IMG/VR virus record: IMGVR_UViG_3300023175_000012 | Location: 1 to 64,000 of that record | Source: a virus | Length of the DNA: 64,000 bases | Direction: 5' to 3' (one strand) | Shown here: piece by piece, positions 45,102 to 54,600 of the stretch | Layout: every line of letters starts with the position of its first letter | Numbering within the stretch: the stretch's first letter is position 1 | Position numbers and translations under genes: made by a program | The notes under the pieces: generated by a model | Database searches by the model: none | Seen by the model: only the letters and a program-made list of their open reading frames with translations | What the model was told of the DNA's origin: nothing

Positions 45102-45545
45102 CTAGTATCCTGGTCCTGGTCCGCCTGTTTCACCAGGAAGCAATACCGCATTATCTACACCTTCACCGTATGCTGGTGAACTAATATTATCTTCGAATGT
45201 TACTTTTTCACTAACTGATTGTACAAAATGTCCTGTGCCTGCTTCAATATAATATGTTAAACTTCTACCGTCCCAACGTAGTTGAGGGTAACGCAAGTTA
45301 GGATAAACAATATCTTTATTTTCATCAATACCATCTAAGTAATCAATACCTTCTTCAAAATCTAAAAAGTTTTCTTCTGATATACCTAAATCGTTAATTG
45401 TAACACTGTTTGAGTCTCCGCCTGCAAGTTGATCAACTCTAACTAAAAATAATTCACCATCATCATTCCTACGTAAACCGTAAAAATATCTTTTGATAAA
45501 TCCGTTTTGTACGTCTGTTGGATTACTTCCTATATAATGACTCAT
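45102..45545 (-). CDS. Uncharacterised virion-type protein
   Basis: 147 residues, acidic. MSHYIGSNPTDVQNGFIKRY, FLDFEEGIDYLDGIDENKD and a C-terminal Gly/Pro tail (LPGETGGPGPGY). The strand-rich LRWDGRSLTYYIEAGTGHFV part looks folded. I associate this type with fibre regions of marine T4-like phages, function unknown. It overlaps the preceding gene by one base. Confidence 0.65.
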   Translation of the reverse strand: MSHYIGSNPTDVQNGFIKRYFYGLRRNDDGELFLVRVDQLAGGDSNSVTINDLGISEENFLDFEEGIDYLDGIDENKDIVYPNLRYPQLRWDGRSLTYYIEAGTGHFVQSVSEKVTFEDNISSPAYGEGVDNAVLLPGETGGPGPGY

Positions 45546-45874
45546 TATACTATCTCCACATAACTTGCTATAGCGTCTACAGCATCATCTGTACTTGCTA
45601 CTACTTGGACAATATTATCAGGTGCAACTATTAATTTTTCGCCTGTTGCAACAACTCGCAAACTAGTATTTGCTGGTAGCAACGTATCTTTAATATAATG
45701 TCCAGTTACACTTGTATCGTCTTTCATTAACACACTTACATAAACAAAACTATCAGTAAGATTTGTTAAACTTAACCCGATAACAGTGGCTCTAGTTGCC
45801 GAGTTAGTTTCAATAATGTCTATAGGTTGTGTGCCTACATTGTTAATAACTTTATTTTTAAATATCGTTGCCAT
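45545..45874 (-). CDS. Small beta-sandwich virion protein
   Basis: 109 residues: MATIFKNKVINNVGTQPIDI, then ATRATVIGLSLTNLTDSFVY, LLPANTSLRVVATGEKLIV. The start resembles the LKNTxIND block of the small fibres; the rest is related in pattern to the 106- and 123-residue genes. Three bases after the giant 1884-residue gene, overlapping the next by one. Confidence 0.62.
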   Translation of the reverse strand: MATIFKNKVINNVGTQPIDIIETNSATRATVIGLSLTNLTDSFVYVSVLMKDDTSVTGHYIKDTLLPANTSLRVVATGEKLIVAPDNIVQVVASTDDAVDAIASYVEIV

Positions 45875-45877
45875 TTA

Positions 45878-48800
45878 TTATCCTAAGTATAAAACTGTTT
45901 CAATTGCTAAGTCTGCTGCATCTGATGGATTAATACCAGATCCTGCACCAGCTGAAGAGGCCCAGTTTACTCCGTCGAATATTTCAACCCTGTCGTCTTC
46001 AGTGTTAAACCTGGCCATGCCTATTTCTCTATAAGCAACCGCAGGTCTTTCTGCACTAGTACCACTTGGTATTACAAGTCCACCTGTTCCACTAAACTTA
46101 ACATATCCGTTATTAGTGTTTTCAAAAAGAGTAATACTATTCGATACTGTATTTATAATCCTATTGTCTTCGAAGGCAAAGTTTTCTATTACTACTCTAC
46201 CAGTACCTGCGGCACTTAACACCAAGTCTTGATCAGTAGTAAGTGTGCTGATTGTGTTTTGCTCTATTTGTACATCATCTACTTCAAATCTATCTGCATA
46301 GAATCTATTTGAATCGATATTAGCTCTAACTGTATTATCTGTGTAGAATCTAATAATATTATCATTTTGGCCTTCAACAAGTTCTGCTGTAACTTTTGTG
46401 TTACCGTCTAAATCTTCAACACCTTGTAATATAATCCAATTAGTTCCGTTATATCCTTCGTATCTACTTAAATCTTGATTATAACGAATTTGTCCTACTT
46501 GTGGACTTGAAGGTCTTTGTAATGTTGTACCAACTGGAACATTTATAGCACCAGTACCAGCAAACTTTGTATAACCAGTAGCAGGGCTAATTGTCATATC
46601 ATCTGTTGTTGTAGATATTGTGCTTTCGTTGATGGTAAAGTTTTCTGCAATAATACCACCAGTGCCATTTGCACGTAGTTCTAAATTACTGTTACTTAAA
46701 GTTGTAGTAATAAAGTTATCATCAATTAATATATCACCTGTTGTAAAACTGTCAGCTTCGATAATACCTGTCGCTGTTAAGTTTCCAACAGTTAGTGTGC
46801 CTCCTACAACAAAATCATTTGTTACTTGTAAGTCATTGTTTGGAAATAATATATCTCCAGTACCGGATGTTTTAATTTCAATATCAGCATTTGATTGTGT
46901 GCCTATTATTGAATTTCCTGCAAGTCTAATACCTTCAAAATCGGCATCTCCTGTTACAGTTAAGTTTCCTGTAACATCTGTTGTACCAGTTTGTGTAAAG
47001 TTTCCAGTTTGTACTGTTGTACCTGTATGTGTAACATCTCCGTTAATAGTTACATCACTGTTTAAAGTAGTGTTTCCGCTTACTGTAAGGTCTTGTGTTG
47101 CTTGCAAACTGTCCTGGACTACTACTATGCCAGTTCCATTAGCCCTAAGCTCTAGGTCGCTGTTAGACGTTGTAGTTGTGATAAAATTATCATCAATTAG
47201 TATATCACCAGTAGTAAAGTTATTTGCTTCAATTGTTCCTGTGCTTTGAATATCACCAACTGTGAGTTGTCCAACAACAGTTAAATCACCAGTAACATTT
47301 ACGTTTGCACTTGGAATTAATACGCTACCAGTACCTGATGTTTTAAATTCTAAATCACTATTGCTAAGTGTAGTTTGTATAACATTGCCTGTAATTTGAA
47401 TATTTTCAAATTGAGAGTCACCTGATACAACTAAATTACCTGTATAATTTGCATTACCTGTTTGTGTGTAATCGCCAACTTGAACAGTATCCCCTGTATG
47501 ATTAAACGCACCATTTATGGTTGTATTAGATAATGTTGCACTACCGTCAACATTTAAATTATTATCAATTTGTACGTCATTATTAGGAATAAGAACTTCA
47601 CCAGTTCCATTAGCTCGTAATTCTAAATCGCTATTACTTAATGTAGTAGTGATAAAATTATCGTCAATTAAAATATCACCAGTTGAATAACTATTTGCTG
47701 TAATTGTACCTGAGCTGTTTATGTTATTAACAGTAAATGTTCCGTTAACATCAAGATCATTTGTAATAACAACATCATTATTAGGAACAATAACTTGTCC
47801 TGTGCCGTTTGCACTTAATTCTAAATCAGCATTTGAGCTAGTTGTTGTTATAAAATTATCATCAATTAATATTTCTTCTAATTGAAGAGTTTGATTTACA
47901 ACAACCTTGTCAAGTGTGCTTGTACCAATAACTTGAATATCACCGGTATGTGTTACATTTCCTTGTACTTGTAATGTTCCATTTACGGTTGTATCAGATA
48001 ATGTTGTTAATCCTTCAACAGTTACAGCATTTTGAAATGTTACATCATTATTAGGAACAATTATTTCGCCAGTGCCGTTTGCACGTAATTCTAAATTGCT
48101 ATTACTCTGTGTCGTTGTAATAAAGTTGTCGTCAATTAAAATATCACCAGTACTAAATCTATTTGCTGTTATGGTTCCTGAACTGTTAATATCATTAACT
48201 GTTAGTGTGCCTTGTACATCTAAATCATTTGTAATTTCAACATTTGCATTTGGTATTAAAACAATACCAGTTCCACTAGCACGTAGTTCTAAATTTGTAT
48301 TAGAAGTTGTTGTAGTAATGAAATTGTCGTCAATTAATATTTCTTCGAACTGTGCTGCACCCGAAACATCTAAATCTTGTGTAACTGTTACACTTCCTGT
48401 AATAGTTGCATCACCTGTTTGGTTTAAATCACCTGTAAGTGTAAATGTACCATTTACTGTAGTATCTTGTAGATCAGTTGTACCGCTTACAGTCAGGTTA
48501 TTATTAATTTGTACATTATTATCTGGAATTAATATTTCACCGGTTCCACTAGCACGTAGTTCTAAATCACTATTACTGTTTGTTGTAGTAATAAAATTAT
48601 CTTCTATTAGAATATTGCCATTACTAATTTCACCAGCAATATTAAAATTACCAGTCTGTGTAGTATCGCCAGTATGTGTTATTGTTCCTGTAATTTGAGT
48701 ATTCTGTAAACTGGTTGCTCCATTTACAGTTAGATTTTGCTGTATAACAACATCACTACTGTTGATTTTTACATCACCTGTGCCTGCAGCATCAATAAAC

Positions 48801-51532
48801 AAGTCAGTGTCTGCTGTAGTTACTTGTATGTGATTATTATCAATTCTAATTGTACCATTTATAAAATCAGTAGCATCTACTGTAGTTGCAACTAGTGTAT
48901 TTGCTTGCACAGAATCAGCAATTAAATCGTTACTGATTCTAAATGTGTTATTAGGAATTAATACTTCACCAGTTCCATTAGCTCTAAGTTCTAAGTCTGC
49001 GTTTGAACTAGTAGTTGTAATAAAGTTATCGTCGATTAGTATTTCTTCAAACTGAGCTTGTCCTGTTACTGATAGATTACCGCCAACAGCAACATCACCA
49101 ATAACTGTTTGGTTACCAGTTTGTGTAATATCACCGCCAATAGTCAAGTTACCAAGAATATCAACGTCTTGGAATGTAGAATCTCCTCCAACTATTAAGT
49201 CATTTGTAATTTCAACATTTGAATTTGGTACTAGTATCTTACCTGTTCCACTAGCACGTAATTCTAAATCTGCATTCGAAACAGTTGTTTCAATAAAGTT
49301 ATTTGTTATTCTAATGTCGCCAAAATCTGCTCCATTAGTATAAAGGTATTTCCACATCTTAGATGGATTACCTAAATTATATGTTGTATCTAGATTAGGT
49401 ATTAGGTCACTGTCAATACCTGCAACTATTTGTATAGTATCAGTTGCTTGATCACCTATTGTGATGTTGCCACCAATAGTTACATTACCAGTAACATCTA
49501 AACTACCTGCAACATTAACATCGCTGTTTAAATTTAATGTTTGTGTAAGTGGACTTATGTTTATATTACCACTTAAACTTTCTATAGTATTTCCACTTAT
49601 TCTTAAGTTACCAGTGTCAATTCTATCACCGCTTACAAAAGTTGAATTACCGCCACTTGTAAATGTTACACCTGAAGTTAAATCTACATTAAGTGCATTT
49701 GCAACAAAGTTTACAGTACCGTCATCTTGGTTAACATAAAATAGGTCACCAACTCTAAAATCACCTTTATGGTCTACTGAGTTATATCTAATCTTAGCAT
49801 CATTTAATTCAATAACTTCGTTATCTTGTAATACAGTACCTGGGTCATTAGTAACTTCTTTACCATTACCAATGTATGCTAGATTTTGTCCAATAGCATA
49901 AACAATTACACCCGGGCCGTCGCCGTATAATCCATAATTACCGTAAACCGATGCAGAGCCAATCATTCTTATTTCTGCACCAAAGTCTCTTACATCATGA
50001 TTAAGTATTGTTGTTGCTGTTACGCCCGAACCGTTTGAAATACTTTGCGGTGTTGTATCAAAATCTATAAAGTCAATATTTTTGCCGTCAATTACAAGTA
50101 CATCGTTGTCTACACTTTCAACATTTACATTTAAAACAGTTGAACTGTCTGTACTTGTAAATGTAACTGTATCGCCTGCTTGGAATGTGCCGCCGCTTAT
50201 GCCGCCTAGTCTAACAAACGTTTTACCATCGTTATACTTTCCTGCTGTGCCGTCAAACGCATACAAGCCTCTATTAGCAAAATATGTAAATGAGTTAAGC
50301 CATTCTACTCTAACACCGTTAGTTGCTTGTAGTGTGTCAACACCGGGTGTTATAAATGTAACAGCATGGAATAAACAACTTGCTTCTTTTGAATTTGCAT
50401 TTACAACACTACCGTCTAAATATGCGCCGCCACCTGCGTCTCCTGCATTAAATCCTCTTGGATCTTCTGCTGTAAGTGTTGAACCTTTTGTAATAACTGT
50501 AACGTTTCTAATGTAAGGACTTCTGCTTGTAACAGTCATATTGTTTGCAAATTTAAATGCAAATCCTGGACTATAAAAGTCTTTAATTGTAATATCTTCT
50601 ACAGTAGTTTCACCATTTAGTAAAAATGCATCATTTGTATTCGTGCCTGCTGTAGGAGTTATTGTAACGCTTCTTAATGAGTGTCCTTTAACTGTTACTC
50701 CTACTGGAACAGTTAAAGGAAATACTTCTTCATAAGCGCCTGGATAAATGTAAACAGTATCGCCTGTTGTTGCTACACTTAATGCTTGTTCTATTGTAGC
50801 AAACGGATCTTGAGGATGTGTTCCTGTTCTAGTATCATCTCCATTTTCAGCAACATAATAAATGTTACCTTGACGTAGAGTCATGTCAATACCGTCAACA
50901 AGAAGATCTGAACTGTTAATTGTTGTTGCGTTTAGATTTTGTAGCCAGACATCATCCCATCTTTTAACACTGTTACCTAATTTATAAGTGTCTGTTTGAT
51001 CTGGAATAATATCACTTGCAACAGCGGAGTTAAAAGTAACATTATCTGTATCTGCATCACCTAGTGTAATATTGCCATCAGCACTAATATTACCCGTTGC
51101 ATGTATATTACCTTCAACTTGTAAATTTGAATAAACTTCTACTTGGCCTGTGCCGTTAGGACGTAATTCTAAATTTGCATTAGAATCGTTTGTATTAATT
51201 ACATTGTCAAATATTGAAATGCTTTGAATGTCAAGTTGACGTTGATAAACAACACTATCGGCGCCAGTTGTAAGAAGATTAAGAGTATTTGCACTTTGAA
51301 TAGTATTACCAGAAATAGTAATATCAGCAATTTCTGCTATATTGTCTACTATTAAGTTGGTTGTACGTGTTGTGCCGTTAACGTGTAAGTCGTGTGATGG
51401 AGCATTAGTTTTAACACCAATTCGCTGATTGTTAACATCTAGATATAATAAGTCTGTCTCAAAAGCTAAATCGATTCCATTACGAATCAAATTAGACTTC
51501 AAGAGCGGACCTGATATGCGACCTACAGCCAT
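45878..51532 (-). CDS. Giant repeat-rich fibre-like protein
   Basis: 1884 residues, paralogue of 51674-57214. Conserved start VGRISGPLLKSNLIRNGIDL. Around residues 230-300 is a right-handed beta-helix (IYYVAENGDDTRTGTHPQDP). From ~600 to ~1700 it carries about sixteen copies of a ~32-residue unit of the form I-x-x-x-x-N-x-I-x-T-T-x-S-N-x-D-L-E-L-R-x-x-G-T-G, spaced by VSGxTxLxxTxVNGT-like linkers. The C-terminus has two fibre modules (RPSSPQVGQIRYNQDLSRYE). The repeat should form a long beta-solenoid or fibrous shaft. AAGGAG ribosome site after a ~110-base leader. Confidence 0.8.
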   Translation of the reverse strand: MAVGRISGPLLKSNLIRNGIDLAFETDLLYLDVNNQRIGVKTNAPSHDLHVNGTTRTTNLIVDNIAEIADITISGNTIQSANTLNLLTTGADSVVYQRQLDIQSISIFDNVINTNDSNANLELRPNGTGQVEVYSNLQVEGNIHATGNISADGNITLGDADTDNVTFNSAVASDIIPDQTDTYKLGNSVKRWDDVWLQNLNATTINSSDLLVDGIDMTLRQGNIYYVAENGDDTRTGTHPQDPFATIEQALSVATTGDTVYIYPGAYEEVFPLTVPVGVTVKGHSLRSVTITPTAGTNTNDAFLLNGETTVEDITIKDFYSPGFAFKFANNMTVTSRSPYIRNVTVITKGSTLTAEDPRGFNAGDAGGGAYLDGSVVNANSKEASCLFHAVTFITPGVDTLQATNGVRVEWLNSFTYFANRGLYAFDGTAGKYNDGKTFVRLGGISGGTFQAGDTVTFTSTDSSTVLNVNVESVDNDVLVIDGKNIDFIDFDTTPQSISNGSGVTATTILNHDVRDFGAEIRMIGSASVYGNYGLYGDGPGVIVYAIGQNLAYIGNGKEVTNDPGTVLQDNEVIELNDAKIRYNSVDHKGDFRVGDLFYVNQDDGTVNFVANALNVDLTSGVTFTSGGNSTFVSGDRIDTGNLRISGNTIESLSGNINISPLTQTLNLNSDVNVAGSLDVTGNVTIGGNITIGDQATDTIQIVAGIDSDLIPNLDTTYNLGNPSKMWKYLYTNGADFGDIRITNNFIETTVSNADLELRASGTGKILVPNSNVEITNDLIVGGDSTFQDVDILGNLTIGGDITQTGNQTVIGDVAVGGNLSVTGQAQFEEILIDDNFITTTSSNADLELRANGTGEVLIPNNTFRISNDLIADSVQANTLVATTVDATDFINGTIRIDNNHIQVTTADTDLFIDAAGTGDVKINSSDVVIQQNLTVNGATSLQNTQITGTITHTGDTTQTGNFNIAGEISNGNILIEDNFITTTNSNSDLELRASGTGEILIPDNNVQINNNLTVSGTTDLQDTTVNGTFTLTGDLNQTGDATITGSVTVTQDLDVSGAAQFEEILIDDNFITTTTSNTNLELRASGTGIVLIPNANVEITNDLDVQGTLTVNDINSSGTITANRFSTGDILIDDNFITTTQSNSNLELRANGTGEIIVPNNDVTFQNAVTVEGLTTLSDTTVNGTLQVQGNVTHTGDIQVIGTSTLDKVVVNQTLQLEEILIDDNFITTTSSNADLELSANGTGQVIVPNNDVVITNDLDVNGTFTVNNINSSGTITANSYSTGDILIDDNFITTTLSNSDLELRANGTGEVLIPNNDVQIDNNLNVDGSATLSNTTINGAFNHTGDTVQVGDYTQTGNANYTGNLVVSGDSQFENIQITGNVIQTTLSNSDLEFKTSGTGSVLIPSANVNVTGDLTVVGQLTVGDIQSTGTIEANNFTTGDILIDDNFITTTTSNSDLELRANGTGIVVVQDSLQATQDLTVSGNTTLNSDVTINGDVTHTGTTVQTGNFTQTGTTDVTGNLTVTGDADFEGIRLAGNSIIGTQSNADIEIKTSGTGDILFPNNDLQVTNDFVVGGTLTVGNLTATGIIEADSFTTGDILIDDNFITTTLSNSNLELRANGTGGIIAENFTINESTISTTTDDMTISPATGYTKFAGTGAINVPVGTTLQRPSSPQVGQIRYNQDLSRYEGYNGTNWIILQGVEDLDGNTKVTAELVEGQNDNIIRFYTDNTVRANIDSNRFYADRFEVDDVQIEQNTISTLTTDQDLVLSAAGTGRVVIENFAFEDNRIINTVSNSITLFENTNNGYVKFSGTGGLVIPSGTSAERPAVAYREIGMARFNTEDDRVEIFDGVNWASSAGAGSGINPSDAADLAIETVLYLG
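46600..49250 (-). repeat. Tandem coding repeats of the DLELRxxGTG unit
   Basis: Repeats encoding ILIDDNFITTTxSNSDLELR recur about ten times in the 3' half of the gene with clear DNA similarity, interspersed with diverged units. Approximate borders. High potential for recombination between units and with the paralogous gene. Confidence 0.75.
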
Positions 51533-51673
51533 CTCTTCTCCTTACACGGGGATCCTGTCCCTCTAGCCTAAATTTTCAGCTCTCGCTCTTTGCTGGCTAA
51601 CCACAGTTTGACCCTGCAACATTGGTCTATGCTGCATTAATAGTATTTATCGTTTTAGAGAAAAAGGGTGGAC
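51533..51673 (-). promoter_or_regulatory. Late promoter and structured leader
   Basis: GATAAATA at 51644-51651, then about 110 bases of leader to the start at 51532, longer than usual here. It includes the possible uORF and an imperfect hairpin near 51550 (GGGACAGGATCCCC on the minus strand). Confidence 0.55.
51563..51637 (-). CDS. Possible 24-codon upstream ORF
   Basis: In the leader of the 1884-residue gene, an ATG six bases after the late box opens a 24-codon frame (MQHRPMLQGQ..., ending RARAENLG). It lacks a ribosome site and would be a near-leaderless peptide. It may be a regulatory uORF or chance. A hairpin (GGGGATCC/ GGATCCCC-type) follows it before AAGGAG. Confidence 0.3.
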   Translation of the reverse strand: MQHRPMLQGQTVVSQQRARAENLG

Positions 51674-54600
51674 TTACCCTAGTATAAGAGTCCATTCGTC
51701 AAAGGCTTCGCCGAGAACTATCGCATCTGCATCACCAGTATCACCTGCAACAGATACCCATTCTGTACCGTTCCATATTTCTGCACCAGGTGCTTCTGTA
51801 TTATATCTAATTTCTCCAACAACCGGAGTTGCATCTCTAGTTGAATTGTCACCGGTAGGTAATACTATACCGCTAACTTGAGTATCAATTTTTACATATC
51901 CGTTATCAGTAGTTACAATATGTAAACCATCGTCGTTTGCAAGATTTTTAATCTTGTTGTCGTCAAACGACATATTATCAAACATCTTAACAGTACCCGC
52001 TCCATTTGGAACTAATTGCAATGCTGTATTATTTTCAGATGTAACTATGTTATTAGATATAGTAATATTTGCTGTTTTTAATGATGTGCTAATATTAACA
52101 CCGTCATAGGCTACGCTACCTACTTTAGTACCTGCTACTCTAAATTCAACTTCGTCATTGAGTGCTTGAACATTAGTCTGTGCGTCTTCACTAAACACAC
52201 CGCCAAAATACTGGTTTGCTTGACTGAATCCTTCAAATAGTCCATAATCAGTATTAAATCTAATGTCGCCGGCGTTACCGTTAGGCTCTAGCGAAGTTCC
52301 ACCGTCGTAGAACGTATCCGTTGGACCAAATACTGTTACAGCATCACCACCATCAACAGTGATAGGCTGTGGATCATTTACACCGTTACCACCATCTAGA
52401 ACTATTGTTGCTACAGATGCTACAATACGTTGTGAGCTATCGCCTATTGGAATCTGTATACTATGAGTACTATCAAACAATATTTCGTTACTGGTTATAG
52501 TTAGATCATTTCCACTAAACGTTTGTAATGTACTGTCTAACGCCCTTATACCTTCTAGATATATTTCTCCTGAGCCGCTTGTGCGTAATTCTAGATTACT
52601 GTTACTGTTTGTTGTTGTAATAACATTTTGAAATATTTCAATATCATCTGTAACTATAAACTTGTTAGCAGCTACAGCTTTTTCAATAAAAAATCCGTTA
52701 CTTGTTGCACTTGTAGCTGTTAAATTTTTATCTGCTCTACCTTGTTCTATAACAACATTTCCAGTTCCAGAACCAGTTATAGTCATGTCTCCGATATTGT
52801 TATTAAGTATTGTGCTATCTTCGAATGTAAAGTTTCCGAGATCGGTTCTTCTGTCAACAATTAAGTTTGTAGCAGAATAATCACCTGTAATATCTCTATT
52901 ACCAGTTTGTATAATATTTGCATTTACTGTTATAGGAGCATTAATTTCAGTACCTTGTAAAGATGTAGTTCCATCTATTTGAGATGTTCCGGTAACACTA
53001 AAGTTGTTGTCAATTTCAACATTTCCTGCCGCTCTAAGTTCTAAATTACTATTACTATTTGTTGTTGTAATTACGTTATCAAATATTTCTATGTCAGTTG
53101 AACTAACCATATTTTCTAATGCAACACTATCTAGAATTCTTAGACTACCAAATGACGCACTTGCTGCTGACATATCTCTACTTACAACAGTATCAGTAAA
53201 CACTACATCACCTGTGCCTGCGGTGTCAAGCACTACATCACCTGTCTGTGTATATTCTAAAACATTTCCGTCAATAGTCCAGTCTCCTAAATCAGTTTTT
53301 CTATCAACTGTTAAGGCTCCATTAATTGTGTAATCGCTTGTAAGTGTAACCGTAGAATTACCTGTACGAACAGTATCACCGTTTATGTTTAACGATCCTG
53401 TTACTGTAGTATCATCATTTATTACTGTTTGATCATTTACTGTAAAATTATTTGATATATTTAAACTAGCGTTATCAACAATAACCTGCCCTGTGCCATT
53501 AGCACGTAATTCTAAATCGCTATTGCTAAGAGTTGTTGTTACAACATTACCAAACGCTTCTATGTTTTCACTATCAATTAACGCCGCTTCAAAACTTTGA
53601 TCAGCAATAATGTTATTTGCATTTAGATCATTTACTGTAACATTTCTATCAAAAGTTGCATTATCTATTACTACCCTGCCTGTACCACTTGCACGTAATT
53701 CTAAGTCTGTGTTAGTTTCTTGAGAAGTAATCTTGTTGCCATGTATACCTACTCGTTCAAAGTCTTGATAATTTTCAGTAAGAACTAATTTGTCTGTTGT
53801 TAATTGTCCTGTTAAGTTATAGTCTTGTGCAAAGTTGGTATTGCCAACAATATTTGTAGTCCCTGTAATTTCTATATTTTCAGTATTTGTTTGGCCATTA
53901 ACATTTAAATTGTTAGAAATAGTTGTGTTGTCAACATATAATATGTTGCCACTTCCGTTAGCTCTTAAATCTAAACTTTCATTAGAAACTTTTGTGCTGA
54001 TAAAATTATCATCTATTTCTATAATACTAGGCGGAATAACAATTTCATTAAGTAGTATATCTTGAGCAACTGTAACATTTACAACATTTGCGTCATTTAC
54101 TGTTAAATTATTATTAATAACAACATTGTTGTTAGGTATAAGAACTTTGCCAGTTCCACTAGCACGTAGTTCTAAATCTGTGTTCGATGTAGTCGTAGTA
54201 ATAAAATTATCATCAACTAGGATTTCTTCAAACTGTGCAAATCCAGTTACATCTAAATTTTGTGATATTGTAAGATTACCATTAAAACTTCTATCACCTG
54301 TTTGATATGAAAACCCTGGTAGGAATGTTCCATTAACTGTTACATCTTGAAAATCACTTGCTCCAGTTACAGTAAAATTATTATTAACTTGTACATCATT
54401 GTTAGGTATAAGAACTTCGCCGGTTCCACTAGCACGTAGTTCTAAATCACTATTACTGTTTGTTGTAGTAATAAAGTTATCTTCAATTAGAATATTGCCG
54501 TTACTAATTTCACCAGCAATGTTATAGTTTCCAGTTTGGGTTAAGTTACCTGAATGAACAAGTGACCCTGTTATATCAGTTCCTTGTAGTGTTGTGTTAC

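Noticed and set aside
46620-48698. Long plus-strand frames of about 208 codons opposite the 1884-residue gene
   Set aside because: Low-complexity antisense shadows of the repeat; no ribosome sites and Ser/Val/Leu-biased composition.
46600-49250. Repeats considered as a CRISPR array
   Set aside because: Repeats are in frame, coding, of variable length and diverged, with no uniform spacers.
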